Assembly (NCBI GenBank): GCA_002408385.1
Contig: DHSB01000078.1
Location: 7,363-40,345 of the forward strand
Direction: 5' to 3'
Origin: Myxococcales bacterium UBA5297
GTDB lineage: Bacteria > Myxococcota > Myxococcia > Myxococcales > UBA5297
Length of the DNA: 32,983 nt
Shown here piece after piece: positions 26,001 through 32,983 of this stretch (position 1 is its first letter; each line of letters starts with the position of its first letter). A program made the position numbers and the translations under genes. The notes beneath the pieces were generated by a model. That model ran no database searches. It was not told the DNA's origin and saw nothing but the letters and a program-made list of their open reading frames with translations.

Positions 26001-29000
26001 GCCGCCCGGAAGACCCCGCTTTCGCTCCCGGCGATCCTGGCGCCCCGGCAGTCGTCGGTGCGCGCCGGCGAGAGGCTGCAGGTGCTCGCCCACTCCGGGC
26101 TCGCGAATCAGCCGATGCGCCTGGAAGTCTTCCGCTCCGGAGAGCGCATCTCGCAGCGCACCCTGCGCTCGGGCTCCCAGCCCTCGCTCATCGAGCTGCC
26201 GGTGACCGACAAGGACCGCGGCGGCTTCGTCATCCGCCTGACCACGGTGACCGACTGGCAGCTCGTCCAGCTCGAGCGCTCGGTCTTCGTCCCCTGGGAC
26301 GACAAGGAGCTGAAGGTCGAGTTCGCGAGCTTCCGCGACCGGCTGCGACCGGGGACCGGGGAGACCTGGCGGGTGAGTGTCCAGGGGCCGGCCGGCAAGG
26401 CGCTCGAGCGCGACGCCGCCGAGCTGCTCGCGTACATGTACGACCGCAGCCTCGACCTCTTCGCCCCCCACGCCCCTCCCAATCCGCTCAACCTCTATCC
26501 GCAGCGCGCCTTTGCCGGGCAGCTCAACTCGAGCCTTGGCTCTGCGCAGATCCAATGGGTCGCGGGGGCGAGCTTCGGCACCTTGCCAGGGTTCCGTCAC
26601 TTCCGGCCCGACAGGCTCAAGGCCTTCGACCCCTACGGGATCGGCGGCCCGGGGGAGCGCACGCAGCGCTTCCGGAAGATGACCGCCGGTCCGGTCGGAG
26701 CCGCAGCGCCGATGCCCGCGCCGGCGATGGCGGCTCGCGAGGCGGCCGGAATGAACGGGCCCGCGGGGGACGCCGCATTCTCGGCCACCACCGCGGTCGC
26801 GCTCGACGGCTTGGTCGCCAAGAACGACAAGGCGACCGCTGAGAGCTCTGGCCCGCCTCCCGAGCTGCGCAGCAACTTTTCGGAGACCGCCTTCTGGCAG
26901 CCCCAGCTCCTGGCGACCGACGACGGCACCGCCGCGCTCGAGTTCACGGTCCCCGACTCGGTCACCTCGTGGAAGGTCTGGGTCCACGCGCTGACCCGCG
27001 ATCTGAAGGCGGGCTCGGCCAACCGCGAAGCGCAGAGCTTGAAGGAGCTGATGGTGCGCCCCTACCTGCCGCGCTTCGTGCGCGAGGGCGACCAGGCGCG
27101 GCTCGAGGTGGTGGTCAACAACGCCGCCGACCACGCGCTCGACGGCCAGGTCGTCTTCGACATCGTCGACCCCGAGACCGACCAGAGCGTCCGCGCGCGC
27201 TACGGGGTCGAGCAGGCCGCGGCCACCGTCGCCTTCTCCGCGCCCAAGGGCGGCAGCGCCAAGGTCGGCTTCCCCATCCGCGTCCCCAACGGCGTCGGCC
27301 AGATAGCCTTCAAGGTCACCGCCGTCTCCGGCGACTTCAGCGACGGGGAGCTGCGGCCCCTGCCCGTCCTGCCGAGCCGGGTGCGCCTGGCGCAGTCGCG
27401 CTTCGTCACGCTCAAGGACAAGGCGCAGCGCACCCTGACCTTCGAGGACCTCGCGCGCGGCGGCGACGAGTCGCTGATCAACGAGTCGCTCGTCGTCACC
27501 CTCGACGCGCAGCTCTTCTACAGCGTCCTCTCGTCGCTGCCGTACCTCGTCCGCTATCCGTACGAGTGCACCGAGCAGACCCTCAACCGCTTTGTCTCCA
27601 CCGGCATCGTCTCCAGCCTCTTCGACCACTACCCGGCGATTGGGAAGATGGCCAAGGAGTTCGCCAAGCGAGACACGCAGTTCGAGACCTTCGACGACGC
27701 CGATCCCAACCGCAAGCTGACCCTGGAGGAGTCGCCGTGGCTGCTGGCGGCCAAGGGCGGCTCGGCGAAGAGCGACGACCTCGTCAACGTGCTCGACCCG
27801 CGCATCGCCAAGGCCGAGCGCGAGGCCGCGCTCGCCAAGCTGCAGAAGGCCCAGACCGGCAGCGGCGGCTTCCCGTGGTGGCCTGGCGGCCCGCCCTCGC
27901 CGTACATGACTCTCTACATCGCCTACGGCCTGTCCAAGGCCGTCGAGTTCGGGGTCGAGGTCCCCAAGCCGATGGTGCAGCGCGCCTGGAGCTATCTCGG
28001 CGAGCACTACCGGCGCGAGTACGGGAGCCGGCTCGGCGACCTGAACCACGGCTCGGAGTTTCTCACTTTCCTCAATTATGCGGCCTCTTGCTATCCGGAC
28101 GACTCCTGGCTCGGCGGCATGATCACCCCCGAGGAGCGGCGCAAGATGCTCGACCACTCCTTCGCCCACTGGAGGGACCACTCGCCCTACTCGAAGGGGC
28201 AGCTCGCGCTGACCCTGGCGCGCATGGACCGGCCCAAGGACGCCCAGCTCGTCTTCGACGCGGTGATGGACTCGGCGAAGACCACCGAGGGCGAGGGCAC
28301 CTTCTGGGCGCCCGAGGACCGGGCCTGGCTCTGGTACAACGACACCATCGAGACGCACGCCTTCGCGCTGCGCACCCTCGCCGAGCTCAACCCGAAGGAC
28401 CCGCGCCGCGACGGCCTGGTCCACTGGCTGATGCTCAACAAGAAGCTCAACCACTGGAAGTCGACCCGCGCGACCGCCGAGGTCATCTACTCGCTGGTCC
28501 ACTACCTGAAGGCCGAGGGCCAGCTCGGCGTGCAGGAGCGCGCGGCAGTGAAGATCGGCCCGCGCACCTCGAGCTTCGTCTTCGAGCCCGACAAGTACAC
28601 CGGCAAGAAGAACCAGATCGTCGTCGCCGGCGAGGAGATCGACCCGAAGACGATGAGCTCGATCCTGGTCGAGAAGGACACCCCGGGCCTGATGTTCGCC
28701 TCGGCGACCTGGCACTTCTCGACCGAGAAGCCGCCCGCCGAGGAGCGCGGCGATCTGCTCTGGGTCTCCCGCAGCTTCTTCCGGCGCGAGACGAGCGGCC
28801 GCGAGGCGACGCTCACTCCGCTCGCCGAGGGCGCGACGCTCAAGCCCGGCGACGAGATCGAGGTCCACCTCTCGCTGCGCGCCCGGCATCCGGCCGAGTA
28901 CGTCCACCTGCGCGATCCGCGGGCGGCCGGGCTCGAGCCGGTCAGCTCGACCTCGCGCTTCAAGTGGGATCTCGGGCTCGGCTACTACGAGGAGATCCGC

Positions 29001-29192
29001 GACAGCTCGACCAACTTCTTCTTCGAGCAGCTTCCGCAGGGCGAGTACACCTTCAAGTACCGCCTGCGCGCCGCCACCGCCGGCACCTTCAAGGTCGGCC
29101 CCGCGACGGTGCAGTCGATGTATGCGCCCGAGTTCGTCGCCTACTCGACCGGCGCGACCATCGGCATTGAGCCCGAGACGGTTGCCAGGTGA
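23070..29192 (+). CDS. Alpha-2-macroglobulin-family lipoprotein with thioester
   Basis: 2040 residues. The ATG at 23070 gives a lipoprotein signal with lipobox LAAC (Cys20), then a Pro-rich linker. Residues of about 55-390 are helical, followed by macroglobulin-type beta domains (for example RATLVYTDRSIYRPQQKVLW, VEEYKRPTFEVSLK). A low-complexity Ala/Met/Pro-rich stretch at about 1205-1265 lies where a bait region would be. SNFSETAFWQPQLL (about 1266) begins the conserved A2M domain, and the thioester motif CTEQ is intact (Cys1500-Gln1503) in YPYECTEQTLNRF. Bacterial A2Ms are thought to trap invading proteases in the envelope. pbpC, a frequent partner in other bacteria, is absent. TATACA at 23055-23060 with no ribosome-binding site hints at a very short leader. 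Confidence 0.95.
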   Translation: MRTTTHLLAPVAAALTLAACSHPSNPQPRPRAERADVGPASPAPPADPVPVIAPEQISTDAAAWKELEGLVSEEKFEAAAKRAREIRDAARAAGNQGEETLALVREVQLRTALHGYETAVRLLREEPWPEGALWRTALELYYANQLATYSRRYSWEVSRREKVATKGELDLKLWTKDEIYAEAQAAFERVWRLRAALGSLPVAQFADFLNQNDYPREIRSTLRDTVSYLRVELLADTSGWRPEHHNDLFRLDVARLIQGDPAASSTLKLDAPELHPLLKIGAVLDDLESWHASAGRPEAALEARLERLRRLHAVLTNAHDRAAIRRDLEERLPEFVEVPWWSMGKAVLAELVNAEGGPDARVRARQIALEAAERYPQSAGAERARHLVAAIEAPSYQLSSMANDGPKKRSLLVTHRNLSAIWLRAYRFDLQAQLSKPQRHSLLPDREDLRVALRDQKPVASWTAELSPTPDYRDHRTYVTPPLAEPGAYLVVASAREDFFDTNNYLLGYPFVVSGLVMVSSTHSDKIEVRVLSGETGLPVSGAKVTRYHYDWNVGHKPLEALTTGDDGTVAFSAGQRNRASFLFAKKGSDFTVDPDHLYAYSRPRPHEQRATLVYTDRSIYRPQQKVLWKVIAYGGRSDEAQFRTLPKSPVTVLLVDGNHQTVATTQVTTNDFGSAAGEFTLPKGRALGTWRISTSPSGGAQIRVEEYKRPTFEVSLKNPQAPLRLNREATLTGEARYYFGLPVVSGSAIWKVVRTPVYRWWWYRPPAQQQVIATGVSPLREDGSFALTFTPEADERQKEKPGVTFRYEVSADVVDEGGETRSASRSFNLGFVSIDATVQAEQAFFTSDEPVALTVLRTDLGGVPRAGKGNWELFALAQPEKTSSPADLPMPAPLEEQAFRSPGDALRPRFAPDYSPEAAMRAWKDGARKGSGALEHDEKGLAQVKLSTLAPGAYRLRYRTVDDEGVELATQHELIVAARKTPLSLPAILAPRQSSVRAGERLQVLAHSGLANQPMRLEVFRSGERISQRTLRSGSQPSLIELPVTDKDRGGFVIRLTTVTDWQLVQLERSVFVPWDDKELKVEFASFRDRLRPGTGETWRVSVQGPAGKALERDAAELLAYMYDRSLDLFAPHAPPNPLNLYPQRAFAGQLNSSLGSAQIQWVAGASFGTLPGFRHFRPDRLKAFDPYGIGGPGERTQRFRKMTAGPVGAAAPMPAPAMAAREAAGMNGPAGDAAFSATTAVALDGLVAKNDKATAESSGPPPELRSNFSETAFWQPQLLATDDGTAALEFTVPDSVTSWKVWVHALTRDLKAGSANREAQSLKELMVRPYLPRFVREGDQARLEVVVNNAADHALDGQVVFDIVDPETDQSVRARYGVEQAAATVAFSAPKGGSAKVGFPIRVPNGVGQIAFKVTAVSGDFSDGELRPLPVLPSRVRLAQSRFVTLKDKAQRTLTFEDLARGGDESLINESLVVTLDAQLFYSVLSSLPYLVRYPYECTEQTLNRFVSTGIVSSLFDHYPAIGKMAKEFAKRDTQFETFDDADPNRKLTLEESPWLLAAKGGSAKSDDLVNVLDPRIAKAEREAALAKLQKAQTGSGGFPWWPGGPPSPYMTLYIAYGLSKAVEFGVEVPKPMVQRAWSYLGEHYRREYGSRLGDLNHGSEFLTFLNYAASCYPDDSWLGGMITPEERRKMLDHSFAHWRDHSPYSKGQLALTLARMDRPKDAQLVFDAVMDSAKTTEGEGTFWAPEDRAWLWYNDTIETHAFALRTLAELNPKDPRRDGLVHWLMLNKKLNHWKSTRATAEVIYSLVHYLKAEGQLGVQERAAVKIGPRTSSFVFEPDKYTGKKNQIVVAGEEIDPKTMSSILVEKDTPGLMFASATWHFSTEKPPAEERGDLLWVSRSFFRRETSGREATLTPLAEGATLKPGDEIEVHLSLRARHPAEYVHLRDPRAAGLEPVSSTSRFKWDLGLGYYEEIRDSSTNFFFEQLPQGEYTFKYRLRAATAGTFKVGPATVQSMYAPEFVAYSTGATIGIEPETVAR

Positions 29193-29197
29193 CTCGC

Positions 29198-29224
29198 AGG
29201 GGAGCGGCATGTTGCCGCTTCCCT
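29198..29224 (+). terminator. Hairpin after the macroglobulin gene
   Basis: GGGAGCGGCA pairs with TGCCGCTTCCC around a TGT loop, with one bulged base, 6 bp after the stop codon. No T-run follows, so termination strength is doubtful. Confidence 0.45.
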
Positions 29225-29409
29225 GGCGGCGGATTGCGCCGGCTTTAGGAGCTGCCGGGAAATCCTCTGCGGCGTATCGCGCGAGGCGGAGACCGCCGCC
29301 GTCTCGGCGGCCTGCGTGCGCGCACGAAGAGTTCATCAGGCGCGGAAGCCACCCGAAAAAGGGGGGGGTAGACCCCAGCAGGAGCGGGCAAGACGGCACC
29401 CGGCCTTAG

Positions 29410-29703
29410 ATCCTTTGCGGCTGATCGCGAAATTTCCCGACCACCTCAACGAATTTGGCGGCCGGATTAGCGAACTCGGCGATCGAGCCGACGAATTTGC
29501 CGACCGGCTCAAGGAATTTCGCCGTCGGGTCGAGGAATTTGGCAGTCTAGCCGGCGAATCTGGCGGTCCGATCGGCGACTTTGGCCGTCCAGTCGCGAAG
29601 GTTGACGGTTGGGGCGACAATCTTTGCGGCCAGGTCGCGAAAACTGGCGGTTGGGTCGACAGACCTTGCGGTCACCTCGCCAAGATGGCGCTCAGGTCGC
29701 GAG
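29410..29703. repeat. Array of fourteen degenerate 21-bp tandem repeats
   Basis: Fourteen consecutive units of exactly 21 bp tile this segment without insertions. An approximate consensus is AATTTGGCGGTCGGGTCGGCG, and further decayed units run to about 29745. Units start at 29410, 29431, 29452 and so on. Because 21 is divisible by 3, the repeat encodes heptads. In the plus frame with codons at 29452 minus 1, successive heptads read EFGGRIS, ELGDRAD, EFADRLK, EFRRRVE, EFGSLAG, and later units diverge (KVDGWGD, NLCGQVA, KTGGWVD). Hydrophobic residues at the second and sixth heptad positions would suit a coiled coil. The AATTT core is AT-rich compared with the surroundings. Confidence 0.85.
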
Positions 29704-29916
29704 ACACGCGGGCAAGTCGCCAACCTTTCGAGTCACTCTCGGGAAGAAGGCCGTGACAACACCGACTGCCGTTCGTCAGCTCGACTCTGGATCTGGCTCG
29801 ATAGGTCGCGGGCTTACGCCAGGCTTTGCTCCCGAGCAGACAAGCAGCGGCCGACGCGCTGAACCCGACTCGCCGAAGGAGTCCCGCGTCGGGTGTTGGT
29901 GCTAAGAACGCCCCCC

Positions 29917-30930
29917 ATGCTCAGCGCTCAAGCCGCCAAGCAGGCAGCCCGCGACTCAGGCTTTGGCCTGGTCGGGCTCGCTGCCGCCGAGCCTCTCGAT
30001 TCCCACCCGCTGCGCGTGTGGCTCGCGGCCGGCATGCACGGCGCAATGCGCTGGATGGAGGAACGGATCGACGAGCGGCTCGATCCCGGCCGGCTCCAAC
30101 CCGGTTGCCGCACCGTCGTCGCGCTGGGCGCTTGCTTCCTGACCACGGCGCACGTGCGCTCGTCGCCCGTCGCCCTCTACGCGCAGGGCCGTGACTACCA
30201 CGCGACGATGCGCGACCGGCTGCGGCGATTTCGCCGGAGCCTGCTCGAGCTTGCCCCAGGCCTCCGCACCTACTCGGCGGTCGACACCGGCCCGGTCCAG
30301 GAGCGCGCCTGGGCAGCGCGCGCGGGTCTGGGCTGGCTCGGCCGAAACGGCATGCTCACGACATCTGAGCACGGCTCCAACGTCGTGCTCGCCGTGATGC
30401 TCCTCGACCGCGAAGTCGACACCTACGACGCGCCGATTTCCAGCGGATGCGACGGCTGTGACCGCTGCGTTGAGGCCTGCCCGACCGGCGCGCTCTGTGC
30501 GCCCGGCGTGGTCGACGCGCGCCGGTGCCTCGCGTACCAGACCATCGAGCAAACCACCGAGCCGTTCGCGCCCGAGCTGAGGGCGCACGCGGGCCGGACG
30601 GCCTTCGGCTGCGATCTCTGCCAGCGCGCCTGCCCCTGGAACGGGCGGGCTCATGCCTGCGACGACGAGCGCTTCCTGCCGCGGGAGATCGCCTCGTTGA
30701 GCCTCGAGGAGCTCGCCTCGCTTGCGCCCGAGCAGCACCTGCTGCTGACGCAGGGCACCGCGGTCGCGCGCGCGCATTTCGACGGCCTGCGCCGCAACGC
30801 GCTGATCGCCCTCGGCGCTTCGCGCGCTGCCTCGGCTGCAGCGATCGCCCGCGCGCTGCTCGGCGACAGCAGCCTGCTCGTGCGCGACGCGGCCCAGTGG
30901 GCGCTCGGGCAGCCGGGAGAACGCCCGTAG
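29917..30930 (+). CDS. queG: Epoxyqueuosine reductase QueG
   Basis: 337 residues from ATG 29917 (MLSAQAAKQAARDSGFGLVG); GTG 29893 is possible, and neither has a good ribosome-binding site. The N-terminal part binds cobalamin (GAMRWMEERIDERLDPGRLQ, VDTGPVQERAWAARAGLGWL, GRNGMLTT). Two [4Fe-4S] clusters are marked by Cys178, 181, 184, 188 and by Cys232, 235, 239 in CDLCQRACPWN. HEAT-like helices for tRNA binding form the C-terminus (NALIALGASR, VRDAAQWALGQ). QueG reduces epoxyqueuosine to queuosine at tRNA position 34, the last step of the pathway, using cob(II)alamin. The stop lies 2 bp from that of the opposing gene. The cobalamin adenosyltransferase at 22454 is also B12-related but not adjacent. 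Confidence 0.95.
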   Translation: MLSAQAAKQAARDSGFGLVGLAAAEPLDSHPLRVWLAAGMHGAMRWMEERIDERLDPGRLQPGCRTVVALGACFLTTAHVRSSPVALYAQGRDYHATMRDRLRRFRRSLLELAPGLRTYSAVDTGPVQERAWAARAGLGWLGRNGMLTTSEHGSNVVLAVMLLDREVDTYDAPISSGCDGCDRCVEACPTGALCAPGVVDARRCLAYQTIEQTTEPFAPELRAHAGRTAFGCDLCQRACPWNGRAHACDDERFLPREIASLSLEELASLAPEQHLLLTQGTAVARAHFDGLRRNALIALGASRAASAAAIARALLGDSSLLVRDAAQWALGQPGERP

Positions 30931-30932
30931 GT

Positions 30933-31577
30933 CTACTCGTTGCCGAAGTCGCTCCAGTCCGAGTCGCCGACGGGCGCCGGCTCGTCGGCAGGCTGCGCTG
31001 GCGGCTGTTGCGAAGATGCCTCCGGCTCGACCGGCTCGGGGAGCTGCTCGCGGTCGGTCGACGGCCATGACTCGGAGGGCTCGTCGCGCCGGTCGTCCTT
31101 CGCCTGGGCTCGCTCGGGCTCTGTCGCCGTTTCCGAGCGATCGTCGCCCCACTCATCCTTCTGCTTCTCCTTGCCGTCCTCGGGCAGCGAGAGCCACGCG
31201 TCATCCGCCTGCTTCGCCCGCCGCTCTTCGCCGGCTCCGTCCGTCTCGGCCGGCTCCCACGAGGGGCTTTCGCGAGGCTCGACCAAACCCTGCTCTTGGT
31301 CGGGCTGCGTGCCAGGCGGCCTGGTCCCGTAGGCTCGCTCCTCGGGTGCCGCTTCTCTGGGGCGACCTCGTGTCGGGCCTCGCAGGTCGCGGCAGTCCCC
31401 ACGCTGCTCGTCGCACACCACCAGGCACCGATTGAGCGCCTTGCGGTCGGCCTCCATCCCGTGATCGATAGTGCAGCTCTCGATACAGCTCTCGTGTCTT
31501 TCGCCGCAGGTGTCGGCCAGGGCGGTCGCAGAGGACAGCCACAAAGAAGCTGCAAGGAAGGCAAGCAGGTGTCGCAT
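30933..31577 (-). CDS. Exported protein: N-terminal Cys cluster and acidic tail
   Basis: 214 residues. A clear signal peptide (MRHLLAFLAASLWLSSATAL, cleaved after about Ala21) is followed by six Cys within 40 residues (Cys24, 31, 35, 51, 55, 62) in a CxxxC...CxxxC helical-hairpin pattern. This resembles the modules of the Cys-rich lipoprotein at 8188. The remaining 140 residues are low-complexity, rich in Glu, Asp, Pro, Ser and Gln, with WSDFGNE at the end, and probably disordered. No lipobox and no enzyme motif. It is convergent with queG with only 2 bp between stop codons, so their 3' ends must overlap in transcripts. Family unknown. Confidence 0.78.
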   Translation of the reverse strand: MRHLLAFLAASLWLSSATALADTCGERHESCIESCTIDHGMEADRKALNRCLVVCDEQRGDCRDLRGPTRGRPREAAPEERAYGTRPPGTQPDQEQGLVEPRESPSWEPAETDGAGEERRAKQADDAWLSLPEDGKEKQKDEWGDDRSETATEPERAQAKDDRRDEPSESWPSTDREQLPEPVEPEASSQQPPAQPADEPAPVGDSDWSDFGNE

Positions 31578-31706
31578 CACGGCAGAGGGCCTCCAGCCAC
31601 CAGGCCAGGCGGCGCGCCTGGGGCCATCAGGTGGGCCAACGCTTTGTGCGGCTATCTTGCGCGACGCCCGGCCACGCCCGCAACACCGCTCGTCCGGCCA
31701 CCTGCC

Positions 31707-31734
31707 TTGACTTGAGCGGTCGAAAGCCGACAAT
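31707..31734 (+). promoter_or_regulatory. Possible promoter of the PhaR-like gene
   Basis: TTGACT (31707-31712) and GACAAT (31729-31734, 4 of 6 matching) are separated by 16 bp. Transcription would start near 31741, leaving about 26 nt before the ATG, with GAAGGGG as a ribosome-binding site. Confidence 0.45.
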
Positions 31735-31766
31735 CCAGGCCTTTTCGTGACGCGAAGGGGACCCGA

Positions 31767-32417
31767 ATGATCGTGGAAGATCGCGCTCTTGCCGAGCAGG
31801 CTGGCAAGGAGCCGAAAATCATCAAGCGCTACAGCAATCGCAAGCTCTACGACACCGAGGAGAGCCGGTACGTCACGCTCGACGAGATCTCCGAGATGGT
31901 GAAGGCCGGCGCCGACGTGAAGATCGTCGACAACCGCTCCAAGGAGGATCTGACCTCGGTCACGCTCGCGCAGATCATCTTCGAGGAGGAGAAGAAGAGC
32001 TCGCACATGCCGTTGAGCGTGCTGCGGGACATCATCCGCAGCGGGGGCGAAACCCTCTCTGTCTACCTCCACAGCTCGGTCGAGCACGTGGGCCAGCGGG
32101 TCGCTTCCATCCGCGAAGAGGCCGAGGTGATTCGCGACCGCCTCCTGCATCGGGATGGCGAGAGGCAGGCTGTCGAGGCCGAAGCAGTGCCCGCGGCCGC
32201 TCCGGGCGCCAAGCCAAAGACGATCGGCCAGGCAAAGGAGCTGGTCGTCATGAGCCAGCGGGTGCTCGAGGACTGGCAGAAGAGAGTCGACGAGCGCGTG
32301 CGCGACGCGGTCGAGAACCTGACGAGCCTGCCGGCTCTGGCCCGCGACATGGCCGCGCTCGAGAAGCGCATCCGTGAGCTCGAGAAGCGGCTAGACGAGG
32401 CAGAGAAGTCCAAGTAG
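31767..32417 (+). CDS. PhaR-like polyhydroxyalkanoate synthesis regulator
   Basis: 216 residues with ATG 31767 preceded by GAAGGGG. The N-terminal 60 or so residues carry the PHB/PHA accumulation regulator DNA-binding signature: IIKRYSNRKLYDTEESRYVT, LDEISEMVKAGADVKIVDNR, then LTSVTLAQIIFEEEKKS. In the founding family PhaR binds both DNA and PHA granules and represses phasin genes. The C-terminal half differs: an Ala/Pro linker, then helices with a terminal coiled coil (AALEKRIRELEKRLDEAEKS) likely for oligomerisation. No PHA synthase or phasin gene is in the window, so the link to PHA is from the family only. It is divergent from the Cys/acidic exported protein. Confidence 0.88.
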   Translation: MIVEDRALAEQAGKEPKIIKRYSNRKLYDTEESRYVTLDEISEMVKAGADVKIVDNRSKEDLTSVTLAQIIFEEEKKSSHMPLSVLRDIIRSGGETLSVYLHSSVEHVGQRVASIREEAEVIRDRLLHRDGERQAVEAEAVPAAAPGAKPKTIGQAKELVVMSQRVLEDWQKRVDERVRDAVENLTSLPALARDMAALEKRIRELEKRLDEAEKSK

Positions 32418-32593
32418 CGGGTCGGTTGCGCCAGGGCTTTGGGGCTGGCCCATCGGTGCGTCGCCGGCAACATCCCTTCCCCCTTCCCTTATTCGACGGC
32501 GCGCCCGAGCGCGTCGGGTTGAGTCGAGCAGCCCCCATCCTTGGCGCGGCCTGCCGGATGGCGTGGCAGGCACGCGCGCGAGCGGCGGTTGCG

Positions 32594-32983
32594 CTACTCG
32601 TCCACGCTCTTGAGGAAGTTGACGATGCCCCAGAGTCTCCGCTCGAGCTTGGCGGAGTCATGGTCGGCAATCCAGCCCTCAAGAGCTATGCGCAGGGTGT
32701 CGGAGACGAAGGTTTGTGCGGGCGACTCGGTGCTTGGCTGCACCTCTGCCACCGGCGGCCTATCCGGTGACGAGCATGCGGCTGGCGCGTGAGCTCGCCC
32801 CACGGATGTGCCAGCTATCGGACTGCCAGGCGCTTGCTGTGCGAGAGCGTCTTCGCCGACCGCGTGTGGCACGCAGGGAAGCGGCATCGACGCGATAGGA
32901 GGCTCTCCGAGCGCTGGCTCGATCGGCGCAGCCTCGACAGGCGCGGCTTCGACCGGCGCTGTTTCGACCGGCGCGGCCTCGAC
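32594..32983 (-). CDS. C-terminal part of an unidentified protein, cut by the right edge
   Basis: 130 codons are open on the minus strand from the right edge to the stop at 32594. The ATG at 32887 lies inside this frame and is unlikely to be the start, because the frame continues to the window end with an organised VEAAP repeat. After the repeats comes a Pro/Ala-rich linker, then a probable folded C-terminus (SPAQTFVSDTLRIALEGWIA, DHDSAKLERRLWGIVNFLKS). That end looks helical and could be an interaction tail. No family recognised. Its 3' end is convergent with the PhaR-like gene. Confidence 0.6.
   Translation of the reverse strand, partial: VEAAPVETAPVEAAPVEAAPIEPALGEPPIASMPLPCVPHAVGEDALAQQAPGSPIAGTSVGRAHAPAACSSPDRPPVAEVQPSTESPAQTFVSDTLRIALEGWIADHDSAKLERRLWGIVNFLKSVDE
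32909..32983 (-). repeat. Five 15-bp repeats encoding VEAAP pentapeptides
   Basis: Consecutive 15-bp units on the minus strand encode VEAAP, VETAP, VEAAP, VEAAP and IEPAL, the last degenerate. The array probably continues beyond the right edge. Such Pro/Ala/Glu repeats form stiff extended linkers. Confidence 0.75.

Larger units (their letters stand above)
29193..29916. other. Long gap with repeat array, no confident gene
   Basis: About 720 bp between the macroglobulin stop and queG. It holds an inverted repeat just after the stop, another hairpin (CCGCCG-TCT-CGGCGG) near 29296, a 7-G run near 29362, and the 21-bp array at 29410-29703. A plus-strand frame from GTG 29316 to TGA 29756 stays open across the array. 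Its ends are Arg/Pro-rich and it lacks a ribosome-binding site, so I do not call it a gene. A promoter for queG is expected near its right end; none is clear. Confidence 0.5.

Noticed and set aside
25893..29399. 1168-codon open frame antisense to the macroglobulin gene
   Set aside because: In GC-rich DNA, stops are rare in the frame opposite a real gene. The product is Arg/Ala/Gly/Glu-rich with no domain, while the plus strand encodes clear A2M motifs.
29410..29703. CRISPR array
   Set aside because: The period is 21 bp with no distinction between conserved repeats and unique spacers, and there are no cas genes nearby.
29316..29756. Protein-coding gene across the 21-bp repeats
   Set aside because: No ribosome-binding site and non-coding-like ends. 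Every phase of a 21-bp repeat is periodic in codons, so heptads alone do not prove coding. Kept as a repeat and a finding instead.

Overview
The window is about 33 kb of very GC-rich bacterial chromosome, with strong G/C at third codon positions. The gene content points to Myxococcota (Deltaproteobacteria in the older sense), probably an uncultured lineage. The markers are a MYXO-CTERM-type C-terminal anchor, a MopE-like Asp/Cys metal-binding motif, FG-GAP/VCBS repeats, many lipoproteins, a membrane-spanning Ser/Thr kinase with a zinc ribbon, and a myxobacterial-type MreB. I see no phage, insertion sequence or CRISPR array. Assignments come from reading motifs; no database search was possible.

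Layout. 1-365: tandem hairpin repeats. 366-3450: a radical SAM/SPASM enzyme with a Cys-rich tail, a secreted NlpC/P60-like protein and a ZIP metal transporter. 3760-5493: an exported protein made of two 166-residue copies, then two truncated polysaccharide-gene fragments abutting head to head at about 5310. 5528-8973: a large MYXO-CTERM surface protein (phosphodiester glycosidase plus VCBS repeats) divergent from a Cys-rich lipoprotein. 8989-11601: a small ORFan, then an overlapping outer-membrane beta-barrel/metallophosphoesterase pair. 11669-13672: mreB and a family 2 glycosyltransferase on the minus strand. 13868-17839: the Ser/Thr kinase and a propeller lipoprotein. 17901-17976: tRNA-Ala(CGC). 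18170-20449: a TPR membrane protein. 20746-23005: rho, then a PduO-type cobalamin adenosyltransferase. 23070-29192: a 2040-residue alpha-2-macroglobulin lipoprotein with an intact thioester motif. 29193-29916: a gap holding a 21-bp tandem repeat array. 29917-32417: queG, a Cys-rich/acidic exported protein and a PhaR-like regulator. 32594-end: the C-terminus of a gene running off the right edge.

The genes do not form one pathway. Housekeeping genes (mreB, rho, tRNA-Ala, queG, cobalamin adenosyltransferase, phaR-like) alternate with lineage-specific envelope proteins. Most protein-coding novelty lies in exported proteins rich in Cys or internal repeats. The most unusual items are the radical SAM enzyme whose own C-terminus looks like its substrate, the 21-bp/heptad array at 29410-29703, and the head-to-head gene-fragment junction near 5310, which is either a rearrangement scar or an assembly chimera.
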